From NCBI RefSeq assembly GCF_030705605.1, contig NZ_JAPCKK010000027.1, positions 1-64,000 on the forward strand: a stretch of 64,000 bases of DNA, in the 5' to 3' direction. Under the pieces are notes generated by a model. That model ran no database searches, was not told the DNA's origin, and saw only the letters and a program-made list of their open reading frames with translations. This document shows, in pieces, positions 33,870 through 43,086 of this stretch (the first letter of the stretch is position 1; every line of letters starts with the position of its first letter). Source of the DNA: Paenibacillus zeirhizosphaerae. Lineage in GTDB: Bacteria; Bacillota; Bacilli; Paenibacillales; Paenibacillaceae. The position numbers were made by a program, and so were the translations under genes.

Positions 33870-34835
33870 ATGAAACGAGATAAAGAACGAAATAAAGAAA
33901 CCATAGTATACGGAACAAAACTGCTATTCCCGGCGCTGCTGCTGCCGGGCCTGCTGCTGGCAGGCTGCGGGACAGGCGGCGCGGTAGCTCAGGAAAACCC
34001 GCAGGCTGATGCCCCGGCTGACACCAGCCAGACCGTGAAGCCTGTTCAGCCAACCCCAGACACAGGCAATACCGATAGTTCCGACAGCACAGATAAGCCC
34101 GATAACACAGGTGAATCGGGTAACACAGGCGGTGGAGGAAAGGCTGCTGACAGCGGGAAGGGCTTGGATGCCACAGATCCGGTTCTGGCGGAGCGCACCG
34201 CAAGCTCGCTCCAATCGACCACCAAGAAGGTGGGTGGAGTCGCCGTTGTAACCAATGCCACCGCTCAGACGGTCATTGTTAACAAACAGCGCAGCCTGCC
34301 TAAAGGCTATAAGCCCTCCGATCTGGTGGAGCCGGATGTTCCGTTTTCCTTCGAAGGCCCGCATGAAAAGCGGCATATGCGTAAGGAAGCGGCGGGGGCG
34401 CTTGAAGAGCTGTTCGCGGCTGCGAAGAAGGATGGCATTAAGCTGCGCGCGGTGTCCGGCTACCGGTCCTATGCACGGCAGAAAACGATTTACAATAACA
34501 ATGTAAAAACCAAAGGTTTGGAGTATGCGTCACGAGTCAGCGCAGTTCCCGGCATGAGCGAGCACCAGACCGGCCTTGCCATTGACGTGTCCAGTCCTAG
34601 CGTAGGTAATGCGCTGGAGGAATCCTTCGGCAGCTCCAAGGAAGGCAAATGGCTGGCGAAGCATGCCCCTGAATATGGTTTTGTCATCCGTTATCCGAAG
34701 GGACAAGAAGCGATCACGGGTTATGTCTATGAGCCGTGGCATATCCGCTACATCGGCCCAGATCTGGCGAAGGATGCGGCAAGCAAGGGACTGACTCTGG
34801 AAGAGTACTTTGATGAGGATCACATTAAGTTGTAG
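33870..34835 (+). CDS. VanY/LdcB-type D-alanyl-D-alanine carboxypeptidase lipoprotein
   Basis: A 321-aa lipoprotein: signal with lipobox LLLAGC (Cys about 38), a Thr/Asp/Gly-rich linker of about 70 residues, then a VanY-type zinc peptidase domain (SGYRSYARQ, SEHQTGLAID with zinc His and Asp, YEPWHIRYIG with the last zinc His). It trims D-Ala from peptidoglycan stem peptides outside the membrane. GGGGAAGC precedes the ATG at 33870; a TTG at 33834 is too close to a ribosome site to be used. It ends with a terminator. Confidence 0.87.
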   Translation: MKRDKERNKETIVYGTKLLFPALLLPGLLLAGCGTGGAVAQENPQADAPADTSQTVKPVQPTPDTGNTDSSDSTDKPDNTGESGNTGGGGKAADSGKGLDATDPVLAERTASSLQSTTKKVGGVAVVTNATAQTVIVNKQRSLPKGYKPSDLVEPDVPFSFEGPHEKRHMRKEAAGALEELFAAAKKDGIKLRAVSGYRSYARQKTIYNNNVKTKGLEYASRVSAVPGMSEHQTGLAIDVSSPSVGNALEESFGSSKEGKWLAKHAPEYGFVIRYPKGQEAITGYVYEPWHIRYIGPDLAKDAASKGLTLEEYFDEDHIKL

Positions 34836-34873
34836 AAGGTGTGGACATGATAGTTTGTCTGCTCGTTTCGAGG

Positions 34874-34901
34874 ACCGTCTTCGGCTGAAGACGGTTTTTT
34901 A
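34874..34901 (+). terminator. Terminator of carboxypeptidase gene
   Basis: A 9-bp stem ACCGTCTTC / GAAGACGGT with a GGCT loop, followed by TTTTTT. Confidence 0.88.
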
Positions 34902-35006
34902 GCGTTAATTTTTTTCCAAAATGAACCTATAAGTCAGCAATTACGTATAGTTGTAAATAGTGCCAACTCGTTAGGTATAGACTGCCGCGTGAAAGGGGGT
35001 GAAGAA

Positions 35007-36032
35007 TTGTTATTTTTTTTGCGCCGCATGTCTGTGAAAATGCTTGGAGTGAAGAGCAGCTTTATTCTTATGTTCGCCGCCGGGTTCGTGCTCGTGAGTT
35101 CGATGATCATCTATTGGATTGAACCGGCGACCTTCGGCACATGGTTTTCCGCAGTGTGGTGGGTGATGACAACGCTATCGACCGTCGGATATGGGGACTA
35201 TTATCCCGTAACGACGGGCGGGAGACTGTTTGCCATGTTTTTATATCTGTTTGGCATCGGACTGCTCAGTCTTGTGATCGGCAAGGTTGTTGATGTGTTT
35301 GTGAAGCTGAAGGAAAGAAGGGAGAGCGGGAGATTGGACTATTACGGAAAAGGTCATGTCATTGTGCTGAACTGGAGCCGCAAAGCCCAGTATGCTGTCG
35401 AGGAGCTGCTGGCCACCGATCCCGGTCTTGAAGTTGTAGTGGTGGATGCGGGTGAAAGAATCCCTCTAAGCCATGAGCGGGTTCATTTTGTGAGCGGTGA
35501 TCCCACGGCGGAGGCGACATTGCACAAGGCAGGTATTCACCACGCCAGGGCGGCCATTATTCTGGCCGATCCGAATGTCGAGGACTACGCTTTGGTGGAT
35601 GGAAAATCTCTGCTGATTGTGTCCGGTATTGAGCGGACGGCTCCAGAAGTACATACCACAGTTGAGATTATGCTGGAAGACCACATATCCAATTTTAAGC
35701 ACGTACATGTCAATGACTTTATCGTCTCTCATGAGGCGGTTTCCCGATTGGCGGTCCGTTCCGCACTGGAAGAAGGAAACGCGGAAATCTTCCGGCAGTT
35801 GTTAAGCAGTAGGCATGGCGAGGATCTGCAGGAGGTGCCGGTTGATCCGGCATGGCGGACCTACCGTGAGGCGTTCGTACACCTGCTGGAGCAGGGGATC
35901 ACCTTGATCGCGGACCGGTCTGATTTAAGCATTAACCGCAAGCTTGACCAGCCGATCCCTCCGGATGCACGTCTGTACGGGGTATGTGATGAAGCGAGCT
36001 ATGCACAATTGATGAAGAAAGGAAGGGAGTAG
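35007..36032 (+). CDS. YugO-like potassium channel with cytoplasmic RCK/TrkA-N domain
   Basis: A 341-aa two-helix potassium channel. Helices lie at about 18-38 and 75-97 with the pore between them and selectivity filter TVGYGD (about 59-64). A TrkA-N (RCK) domain follows (GHVIVLNWSRKAQYAVEELL onward), which binds nucleotides or ions and gates the pore. The start is probably TTG 35007, with AGGGGGTG 5 bases upstream; a GTG at 34989 is in frame. It heads a tight cassette with four further genes ending in an ATP-grasp ligase and a DUF350 protein; the linkage suggests that channel function and the ligase product are related. Confidence 0.88.
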   Translation: MLFFLRRMSVKMLGVKSSFILMFAAGFVLVSSMIIYWIEPATFGTWFSAVWWVMTTLSTVGYGDYYPVTTGGRLFAMFLYLFGIGLLSLVIGKVVDVFVKLKERRESGRLDYYGKGHVIVLNWSRKAQYAVEELLATDPGLEVVVVDAGERIPLSHERVHFVSGDPTAEATLHKAGIHHARAAIILADPNVEDYALVDGKSLLIVSGIERTAPEVHTTVEIMLEDHISNFKHVHVNDFIVSHEAVSRLAVRSALEEGNAEIFRQLLSSRHGEDLQEVPVDPAWRTYREAFVHLLEQGITLIADRSDLSINRKLDQPIPPDARLYGVCDEASYAQLMKKGRE

Positions 36033-36049
36033 CTATTTATTATTCGCTT

Positions 36050-36514
36050 ATGTACCGGGAATGGTCCGAAGTAAAGCAGCGGGAGGTCCGCAGCCTGTCG
36101 CATGAATCCGTATCAGGCGATGAGCTTTTCTTAAGGAAGCTTGTGGATGCGACCTGCCTGAACGGGCGATTGTGGGGGCATACCTCCCATGAAAATGAAG
36201 ATAATCTGGCTCATTCTGTCTATGTAACGCCATTCAAGGAGCAGGTGTCTGAGCCGTATGCTTCGGCGATTACAGAGGTGTTGTCCGGGGAAGGCACCGC
36301 CTCGTCTCTATTAAAGCCTTCATACTGGCTATGGAAAGAGAAGCGATTCCATCCAATGGACCGCAATGAAGCTTCGGTATTCACGCTGGAGCTGGCCCGG
36401 CGGCTGCTGGATCACTATACCGTGCTGGATGGTAGGACCTATCAGTATTTATACTCTGTGCTGGATACTGGCCGCAACAGCGTGCATTTCTTCCTGGAGG
36501 AGGTTGATTTATGA
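36050..36514 (+). CDS. Protein of unknown function in the K+ channel/ATP-grasp cassette
   Basis: A 154-aa soluble, acidic protein. I do not recognise the family. It has no signal peptide or membrane helix. Features seen: a central WGHTSHENEDN and a Trp/Lys-rich segment SYWLWKEKRFHPMD. The ATG at 36050 has no clear ribosome site; a good one (AAGGAAGGGAG) ends five bases before an in-frame ATT at 36035, so a rare ATT start, or coupling to the upstream stop 17 bases away, is possible. The stop overlaps the next gene's ATG (ATGA). Confidence 0.7.
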   Translation: MYREWSEVKQREVRSLSHESVSGDELFLRKLVDATCLNGRLWGHTSHENEDNLAHSVYVTPFKEQVSEPYASAITEVLSGEGTASSLLKPSYWLWKEKRFHPMDRNEASVFTLELARRLLDHYTVLDGRTYQYLYSVLDTGRNSVHFFLEEVDL

Positions 36515-36825
36515 TGCAGGAGGAGTTCAAGCCCGGCTCTAAGGTGAAAATGGCGGCTTTCGCGCTAATGCTTGTCGTTCCGGCTGCGCTGGCAGGCTGC
36601 GGTAATGATGATGACTGTGATGACCCGGATTATTATAATCCGGATGTTTGCGATTATAGCTCAAATGGCGGCGGGTACTATGGCGGCATCTATTACGGAG
36701 GTTCTTCGCACAACAGTTCTTCCTACAGCAGCTCCACAAAAAGCAGCTCATCCTATAAATCGGGTTCGTCGCACAGTGGCTTTGGAAGCGGTGGCTCCGG
36801 TGGCGGTTTCTTTTCGGGAGGTTAA
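36511..36825 (+). CDS. Small Ser/Gly/Tyr-rich lipoprotein
   Basis: A 104-aa protein with a lipoprotein signal (VVPAALAGCGN, Cys about 30), an acidic patch (NDDDCDDPDYY), then a low-complexity tail of Ser, Gly and Tyr with Lys (SSSTKSSSSYKSGSSHSG) ending SGGGFFSGG. GGAGGAGG precedes the ATG, which overlaps the previous stop. The tail looks like a scaffold that could be chemically modified. In related clusters described for glutathionylspermidine-synthase-like amidoligases, such secreted low-complexity proteins were proposed as substrates (recalled from comparative genomics). That role is inference here. Confidence 0.75.
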   Translation: MMQEEFKPGSKVKMAAFALMLVVPAALAGCGNDDDCDDPDYYNPDVCDYSSNGGGYYGGIYYGGSSHNSSSYSSSTKSSSSYKSGSSHSGFGSGGSGGGFFSGG

Positions 36826-36828
36826 GCC

Positions 36829-38178
36829 ATGCGGAGGATTTTACAACTGCCCGTCCGGCATGATGATTTATTTACAGGCAGGATTGCCGGACAAATTCCG
36901 TATCACCGGATGTACGGCAAGCAGTACTGTCTGCCCGCGCTGACCGTGTATGGACAGAAGGAGATGGAGGAGCTGATCTATGCGGCGGAAGCGGTTGACG
37001 CCATCTACCGCAAAGTGCTGGCATTTGTGCAGGAATATATGCCGGATAGTTACCTGACTGGTCCTCTAGGCATCCATCCCGGACTGCTGCGCGCGGCGCG
37101 TACGCCTGTCCCCTACGGCGGCATTACCCGCCAGGACTGGATTATTGGAGAGCAGGGTATGAAGTGCATCGAGAATAATACGGATACACCGACAGGTATC
37201 CCGGAGGCGGCTTATCTTGAAGGTGAACTGGTGCGATTGGCAGCATCTCTGGCTCTGACATCTCCCTCACAAGGCATGAATAAGCAGCTGAGGGAGACGC
37301 TGTCGGCGCTGATCGGGTTGTACAGGGATCAGGGATTGGATGGAAAAGTTTTCTTTACATGTTATGACTGGCATACTGAGGATCGGATGAACACCTGCTA
37401 TCTTATGCGGATGTGTGAGGAAGCTGGTTTTGCTGCAGCCTATGCGCCGCTTGAGGAGCTGGAAATCATCCCGGATGAAGGGCTGTTCCATCGGGGGGAG
37501 CTGATTCGGATTCTTTACCGCTTGTACCCGCTGGAATATTTAATTCACGACCGGGAGACGGAAAGCGGACTGGAGGTCGGACATGAGCTCATTCGATTGG
37601 TGGAGCAGGGCAGGCTTGGTCTGATGAATCCGCCTCAGCACATGATTACCCAGAGCAAAGGCTTTATGGCCACGGTCTGGTCGCTTTACGAACGTAATGA
37701 GCAGACTCCGGAATTTTGCGGGTTCCGTCTATTCGATGACAGTGAGCTGGAGATCATCCGGACTTATCTGCTGCCCACTTATTTCGATGCCGCGCCTTTT
37801 GAACAGACCGGAACTGCTTATGCGGCCAAAGGAATATGGGGTCGGGAAGGCAAGGGCACCATGCTGATGAATGATTCCTGCGGAGAGGTGGATGAAGGTC
37901 GTTCCCGAGTGGAAACGGGGACGCTGACGGCCGAGAAAGCCGCTGAATCTGCCGAAGCTGAGGCTTATTACAATGAGCAGCCCAAGGTCTACCAGCATTA
38001 TTGGCCAATGCAGGGCGCGGAGGTCGCAACAGAGGAAGGGCTCTACAAAGGGCATCTGCTGACAGGTATATTTGTTGCTGGAGGCAGGTTTGCGGGTGTG
38101 CTTCCTAGAATCGGGGAGAAGGTAACCGGTGATATGGCCTATTACTGTGCGGCGGTGGTTGAGCCGGAGGGCGGCTAG
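36829..38178 (+). CDS. Glutathionylspermidine synthase-like ATP-grasp amidoligase
   Basis: A 449-aa protein of the GSP_synth C-terminal (YjfC/YgiC) family. ATP-grasp features include IENNTDTPTGIPEAAY (about 109-125), TCYDWHTED, MNPPQHMITQSKGFMATVW (nucleotide-binding region), KGIWGREGKGTML and the C-terminal TGIFVAGGRFAGVLPRIG. It joins a carboxylate to an amine using ATP. The amidase half of true glutathionylspermidine synthetase is absent, so the product is unknown: a polyamine or peptide conjugate. GGGAGG precedes the ATG. It is four bases after the Ser/Gly lipoprotein gene, and DUF350 follows. Confidence 0.87.
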   Translation: MRRILQLPVRHDDLFTGRIAGQIPYHRMYGKQYCLPALTVYGQKEMEELIYAAEAVDAIYRKVLAFVQEYMPDSYLTGPLGIHPGLLRAARTPVPYGGITRQDWIIGEQGMKCIENNTDTPTGIPEAAYLEGELVRLAASLALTSPSQGMNKQLRETLSALIGLYRDQGLDGKVFFTCYDWHTEDRMNTCYLMRMCEEAGFAAAYAPLEELEIIPDEGLFHRGELIRILYRLYPLEYLIHDRETESGLEVGHELIRLVEQGRLGLMNPPQHMITQSKGFMATVWSLYERNEQTPEFCGFRLFDDSELEIIRTYLLPTYFDAAPFEQTGTAYAAKGIWGREGKGTMLMNDSCGEVDEGRSRVETGTLTAEKAAESAEAEAYYNEQPKVYQHYWPMQGAEVATEEGLYKGHLLTGIFVAGGRFAGVLPRIGEKVTGDMAYYCAAVVEPEGG

Positions 38179-38239
38179 TTTTTACACCGGACGGGCACCA
38201 TGTTTTTATTCTATATAGATTACAGAAGGAGGAGAACTC

Positions 38240-38644
38240 TTGAATCAATTCGGGTTATCCCTAGTTAACTTGGGAATCGGTATCGTCCTATTATTTATTG
38301 TGCTGATTGCCGGCTACTTCGTGTTCAGTAAAATCACCCGGTATAACGATAACGAGGAAATGGCGCGTGGCAATGAGGCCGCAGGAATCTACATGGGCAG
38401 CAAAATGCTGGGCTTGTGCATCATTGTCGGCATGGTGTCCTTCAGCACCCATGCCTGGCTGGATATGCTCATATGGTCGGTGATCGGTATCGTGATTCTG
38501 TCCCTGGTTTATATTGTTTTCGACTGGGTGACACCACGCACGAAAATTTGTGAGGAAATTGCAAGAGGAAATGTGGCTCTGGCCCAATTGCTTCGCTCCA
38601 TCATTATCGGTGTCTCGCTGGTCCTTGGGACATTTTTAATGTAG
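38240..38644 (+). CDS. DUF350 membrane protein (YjfL-like)
   Basis: A 134-aa integral membrane protein with four helices (about 7-30, 50-75, 77-96 and 112-134) and two DUF350 repeat halves (EEMARGNEAAG and EEIARGNVALA are equivalent). The start is TTG with AGGAGGAG before it. DUF350 proteins are regularly encoded with glutathionylspermidine-synthase-like ligases and ion channels. The function is unknown; by the paired repeat they resemble small pores or exporters. It ends the cassette before a terminator. Confidence 0.85.
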   Translation: MNQFGLSLVNLGIGIVLLFIVLIAGYFVFSKITRYNDNEEMARGNEAAGIYMGSKMLGLCIIVGMVSFSTHAWLDMLIWSVIGIVILSLVYIVFDWVTPRTKICEEIARGNVALAQLLRSIIIGVSLVLGTFLM

Positions 38645-38675
38645 CAGGCCGTGGGGGAGGCCGAGCAGTAAAGCG

Positions 38676-38691
38676 GCTCCGAGAACGAAGC
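38676..38691 (+). repeat. End fragment of interspersed fold-back repeat
   Basis: GCTCCGAGAACGAAGC is identical to the first 16 bases of the complete copies at 15417 and 58733, but the rest of the element is absent. Like the full copies it lies between convergent genes. Confidence 0.65.
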
Positions 38692-38720
38692 GGTTTCTGG
38701 TTTAGTCAAAGAGAATATAG

Positions 38721-38757
38721 AAACGGCGTTCGCGAGTGCGAACGCCGTTTTGTTGTA
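38721..38757. terminator. Terminator between DUF350 and helicase genes
   Basis: A 13-bp perfect stem AAACGGCGTTCGC / GCGAACGCCGTTT with a GAGT loop, followed by TGTTGT. Confidence 0.85.
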
Positions 38758-38819
38758 ACTATATCCGTTCAGTATCAGCAGCCTGGGCACCCGCTTATTA
38801 AATGTATAAGCAAAATACA

Positions 38820-41159
38820 TTAACGCGCAGGCACGCTGCGTGTTCCCGCCTGCATAACAGAGGAACACAGCGGGCATGCAGGCGCAGACTCCACCGGTGC
38901 TGGTGTCTCTGTCCGTCCGTATCGGCTCTGCTTGATATCCTTTCTGATCCATGCGCTGCAGGTGGAGGAGGAGCAGCTCCAGACCGGGACGGTAATCATC
39001 CGTGCCTTCCTTTCACGGGCCTGGGCACCGGAGCTTGCCTGAGCTCCCGCACGTTCAGCGGTCGCTTCCGAACGCCCGGGAGCTGCGGACGGCTTGACGC
39101 CATAGGCCTCAAGTAGGAAGCGAGAGAGCGCGGCGGTCTTGCCGTGATTGGCTGCGGGTGAGGTGATGTACAGCAATTGTTTCGCTCTGGTGACTGCAAC
39201 ATAAGCCAGCCGCCGCTCTTCCTCTAACAGTTGCTCCGGATCGGTCTGGGAGTCGGGCGTGACCGAAGCAAGCAGATCCTCGGGAGGCTCCTTGCCAAGA
39301 GCCGTGCTGTGGGGAAGAATGCCCTCACTGGCACCGATCAGGTATACGCAGGGGAACTCCAGCCCCTTGGCCCGGTGGATGGTCATCAGGCTGACGGCGT
39401 CCCCGTCAGCGGCGGTGCGCAGCGATTCCATATCCCGGTGCCGTTTCGACAGCTCGTCCGCGAAGGCTACAAACTCCTCTACTGTCTCAAAGCGGCGTGC
39501 GGCGGTCTCCAGTTCCTCCAGACTTTCCTGAAGCGTTTCTTTATAGTGTGTCCAGGTCCCAGGGTCCCCACTTTCCAGATATTTATCGTAAAATACCCTG
39601 CGCATCTCCTGGATCGCCAGCAGCGGCGCCATCGCAGCCAGCCCCTTGATCAGCTTGATTCGCTCCTTGACCTGCTCCTGCTGGAAGTCGCGCAGCCGTT
39701 CCCAGCGGGTGAGGTGGATCAGCGGGTATTTCTTGGCCTGTTTCTTTTCCTCCCTCTGAATATAATCCATGCCGGTCTCGCGTGGAACATACAATGGTCC
39801 GAGCGCGCTCGGCATGCATTCCATACGGCGGGGGTTAAGCGCCAGCCGCAGATGGTCCATTAATGGCCGGATCAGGGACTGATCGTAGAATACCGTGCCT
39901 GCCCCGTACTGAATAAACGGCACATCCCGCATCACCAGTTGCTCGAAGATGGAACGGCTGCCGCTGGCCGTGCGGTGCAGAATCGCAATATCGCTGTAGC
40001 GCACAATCCCTTCCTCCACCTGACGGAGCAGATGGGATACGACGTGAATGGCCTCTTCCTCTGGATTGGATGGGGTGAAAAACTGCGGCTCCAGCCCTTC
40101 CCTGCCGGCGGAGACGAGACGCTTGGCGCGTCTCTTCCGGTTTTTGGCCACGATGCTGGAGCCGAGACCCAGAATTCTCGCGTCACTGCGGTAATTGATG
40201 TTTAGGGTGATGACCCTGGCATCCTTATAGACCTTATCGAATTCCAGGATGGATTCCTGGCGGGCCCCGTTGAATGTGTAGATCGTCTGATCGTCATCGC
40301 CGACCACCATCAGATTGCGGTGCTTGGCAGCCAGCCTGCGCACCATTTCATACTGCAGCGTATTGGTGTCCTGAAACTCATCCACCATGATATAGGAGAA
40401 GCGTCTCTGCAACGGTTGAAGCACCGCCGGATTACGCAGCATCATGGAGGCCCGCAGCAGAATGTCGTCAAAATCCATCTTTTGCCGTTCTTTCTTCCAA
40501 TCCTCATAAGCCAGCAGAACTCGCTTAGCGTCCCTTTCCTCCTGCCCGTTCTCCGGCAGCTCATGTGTAAGGCGGCCTTCCGCTTTCCAGGCCGACAATG
40601 CGGCCAGCAGGCTCTCCGGCTGATAAGCCTCACTGAGACCAAGCTGGCGCAGCAGCATTTTCATTACGGTATGCTGAGCCTGGGTATCCCCGAATATGTC
40701 CTCCGTTACTCCTTGATGGCGGAGCAGAGCGAGGGCAAAGGAGTGGAATGTGCGCGCCTGCACCGCCCGTGCCGCCGCCGGTCGTATGTCCGGAAGGGCA
40801 GCGATGCGTTCCTTCATCTCGGCAGCGGCCTTGCTGGTGAAGGTCACCAGCAGAATGGACGAAGGGGATACGCCGCGCACCGCCATCAGATAACCGGCGC
40901 GGGCGGCCAGCACGGTCGTCTTCCCGCAGCCTGCTCCGGCAAGGGTCAGCAGCGGGCCCTGACCGTAGCGGACCGCTTCAAGCTGTGGCTTGTTCAGCAG
41001 AATTCCAGCCTGTTCGAGGGAGCGGAAATAGTGCGCATCCGCTTCACTGTCCCCGACGAGCTGAATGCTTGTATCCATTGATGCGCTTCCCGCCGTCGGG
41101 AGGGACAAATTATAAGAGACGCCCAGAGGGCGGGGGTAAAAGCTGTTGTTTGGATCCAT
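38820..41159 (-). CDS. UvrD/PcrA-like superfamily 1 DNA helicase (YjcD type)
   Basis: A 779-aa 3'-5' helicase. Motifs: GAGCGKTTVLAAR (Walker A), TFTSKAAAEMKERI (Ia), YIMVDEFQDTN (II), GDDDQTIYTFNGA (III), LNINYRSD (IV), VSLMTIHRAKGLEFPCVYLIG (V, 20 residues at most intended) and EERRLAYVAVTRAK (VI). A C-terminal Cys cluster (WSCSSSTCSAW and CPLC) looks like a zinc ribbon. GAGGT precedes the ATG at 41159; an in-frame ATG at 41192 has a weaker site. It differs from true PcrA by its shorter length and the zinc-ribbon tail, and matches B. subtilis YjcD better. It would act in repair or recombination. Confidence 0.88.
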   Translation of the reverse strand: MDPNNSFYPRPLGVSYNLSLPTAGSASMDTSIQLVGDSEADAHYFRSLEQAGILLNKPQLEAVRYGQGPLLTLAGAGCGKTTVLAARAGYLMAVRGVSPSSILLVTFTSKAAAEMKERIAALPDIRPAAARAVQARTFHSFALALLRHQGVTEDIFGDTQAQHTVMKMLLRQLGLSEAYQPESLLAALSAWKAEGRLTHELPENGQEERDAKRVLLAYEDWKKERQKMDFDDILLRASMMLRNPAVLQPLQRRFSYIMVDEFQDTNTLQYEMVRRLAAKHRNLMVVGDDDQTIYTFNGARQESILEFDKVYKDARVITLNINYRSDARILGLGSSIVAKNRKRRAKRLVSAGREGLEPQFFTPSNPEEEAIHVVSHLLRQVEEGIVRYSDIAILHRTASGSRSIFEQLVMRDVPFIQYGAGTVFYDQSLIRPLMDHLRLALNPRRMECMPSALGPLYVPRETGMDYIQREEKKQAKKYPLIHLTRWERLRDFQQEQVKERIKLIKGLAAMAPLLAIQEMRRVFYDKYLESGDPGTWTHYKETLQESLEELETAARRFETVEEFVAFADELSKRHRDMESLRTAADGDAVSLMTIHRAKGLEFPCVYLIGASEGILPHSTALGKEPPEDLLASVTPDSQTDPEQLLEEERRLAYVAVTRAKQLLYITSPAANHGKTAALSRFLLEAYGVKPSAAPGRSEATAERAGAQASSGAQARERKARMITVPVWSCSSSTCSAWIRKDIKQSRYGRTETPAPVESAPACPLCSSVMQAGTRSVPAR

Positions 41160-41473
41160 GGTGAAACCTCGCTCATTCTCAAAATCTTCCATTTTCCCAA
41201 AGAGGGGGAGTTTTTGGTATGATAGACCTGACTCCCCCCAATTGAGTCATTTCATTAAAACAGAACTCTATTATACCGGAGATAGGCTTTTCTCGACAGA
41301 GTCGCCATCTTTCGACAAAAAACAACTAGTATCTGCAGAAAGAAGTTTCCAGCCGCGAGGTTATCTATTATAGTAGATTACAAATAAGGAAATTTAGCTG
41401 TTTATGGGAATATCAGAATTCAGGTGGCAGAAGCTGTCTGTTGTCTAACCCATGAGCCGATAGGAGGATTTAT

Positions 41474-42229
41474 ATGAACCTACTGCAAAAAATTAAAAAT
41501 GGTGCCAACAAGGCCACTGAAAAAGCACAGCATGCTGTGGAAATTCAAAAAATGAACTCACAGATTGGCTCCATACAGCAGGAAATGGATGTTCATTTTT
41601 TGAAAATGGGACAAATCTTCTACGAGGGTTACCGCCTCCGGGATATGTCCGTTGCGGAAGCTGAAATGACCCAGCTCTCGAAAGCCTGTGACGAGCTGCA
41701 GGATGAGATTGACAGCATCCGCAGCCGCATCGCTGAGCTTAAGAACGAGCGTTTGTGCGAATGTGGCGCGTCTGTTCCACGGGACGCCAACTTCTGTCCG
41801 AAATGCGGGCGCAAGCTCGTGGACGAGACAGCATTCCGAGAAGTGGCAGTTGCGCGCGAGCAGGCTCCTCAGTTCACGGACACCGCGGTTTTCAGCTATG
41901 CGGATAAGCCGGTGGAGCCGCCGATAGAGAAGAAGCCGTTCGAGACGCCGGAGCTGGATGAGGATGATTTTGGGGATCCGAATTTTTCACCCGAGGAAAA
42001 GGCGGAATTTGATGCGGAATGGGAGCGCCGCCGCAGAGAAGAACTGGAGCGCGAACGCCAGCATGAGCTGGATGAGCGGATTCGTTATTGGAAGACCAAC
42101 AATCAGGATGAGGAAGTGGAACCTGTAGAAACCAACTCTGCAAGGGGATTGGTGAAGTGTCAAATCTGTACGGCTGAACTCCCAAAAGGGTCTAAGTGGT
42201 GCCCGCGTTGCGGGGCGGAGCAGATCTGA
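41474..42229 (+). CDS. Coiled-coil double zinc-ribbon protein
   Basis: A 251-aa cytoplasmic protein. Residues about 1-95 form a coiled coil (MNSQIGSIQQEMDVHF, then KACDELQDEIDSIRSRI). A first zinc ribbon follows (CECG and CPKCGRK, about 96-113), then an acidic, Glu/Arg-rich helix (about 150-215), and a second ribbon at the end (CQIC and CPRCG, about 232-247). The function is unknown; the layout suggests a scaffold or adaptor. TAGGAGG precedes the ATG. A TrmB-type regulator follows. Confidence 0.75.
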   Translation: MNLLQKIKNGANKATEKAQHAVEIQKMNSQIGSIQQEMDVHFLKMGQIFYEGYRLRDMSVAEAEMTQLSKACDELQDEIDSIRSRIAELKNERLCECGASVPRDANFCPKCGRKLVDETAFREVAVAREQAPQFTDTAVFSYADKPVEPPIEKKPFETPELDEDDFGDPNFSPEEKAEFDAEWERRRREELERERQHELDERIRYWKTNNQDEEVEPVETNSARGLVKCQICTAELPKGSKWCPRCGAEQI

Positions 42230-42291
42230 TGCAGCGTGTCAGCAGATTATTCTAGCTGGCCGGTGTTCGACAGCATGGGAGGACGGAAGGT

Positions 42292-43086
42292 ATGGAACAA
42301 TTGCTGCATCATTTGAAAAATCTCGGATTTACGGATATGGAAGCCAAGGTTATGGTGGAGCTAGCGAAGAACGGGGACTCTTCAGGTTATGAAGTGTCCA
42401 AGCGAACCGGAGCTTCCCGCTCCAATGTGTATGCCGCACTGCAAAGGCTGGCAGGTCAAGGATTTCTGCACACAGGTGAAGGGGAGCCTGTCCGGTACAG
42501 CATGCTGCCGGTGGAAGAGCTGACGCGCATCATTTCCGGGCGTCTCCAGGAATCGCTGGAGACGGTGGAAAGAGCTATGCCGCGCCCTGGCTCGGAGACT
42601 CCGTTCCATAATATGGAGGGGGACAAGGAAGTACTGGCCAGCCTTGCGCGTGAGCTCGGCAGGGCAAAGTATGAGATCGTCGTGGATGTATGGCGCGAGG
42701 AAGCGGCGCTAGTATGCGACCAACTGGAGGAGGCGGAGCAGCGCGGAGTCAGGGTGCTCTGGGCTTGCGACAGCGGTGAAGCTGCTCTCGGCCAGTGGCT
42801 GCCGCGCGGCGCGTTCCAAGCGGATGCGGTACCGGCCGGCCGCAAATTTTCGTTTGTCGTTGATCGCCGCTGGTGCATGCTTGGAATGAGGGGAGACCGC
42901 GGCCCTACTCAGGCTGTCGTCACGGAGCATCCGGTTATGACGGAGCTGCTGTTGAATCAGTTCGCCCAGGATGTTGTTCTCTACGAAATGGAGAACGACA
43001 TGGGCGCGGAGCTGTCCTCCCGGTATGGATGGCGGTACGAAACCATCATTGGTAAATATGTTTCCGGCGGGCCGCGTAATGTCTGA
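42292..43086 (+). CDS. TrmB-type transcriptional regulator
   Basis: A 264-aa regulator: N-terminal winged HTH (LGFTDMEAKVMVELAKNG, then SGYEVSKRTGASRSNVYAAL) and a C-terminal PLD-like sensor domain (about 110-250, ELGRAKYEIVVDVW, then EQRGVRVLWACDSG). Family members sense sugars or other metabolites. GGAGG followed by ACGGAAGG precedes the start. No transport genes are adjacent, so the ligand is unknown. A strong bidirectional terminator follows. Confidence 0.82.
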   Translation: MEQLLHHLKNLGFTDMEAKVMVELAKNGDSSGYEVSKRTGASRSNVYAALQRLAGQGFLHTGEGEPVRYSMLPVEELTRIISGRLQESLETVERAMPRPGSETPFHNMEGDKEVLASLARELGRAKYEIVVDVWREEAALVCDQLEEAEQRGVRVLWACDSGEAALGQWLPRGAFQADAVPAGRKFSFVVDRRWCMLGMRGDRGPTQAVVTEHPVMTELLLNQFAQDVVLYEMENDMGAELSSRYGWRYETIIGKYVSGGPRNV

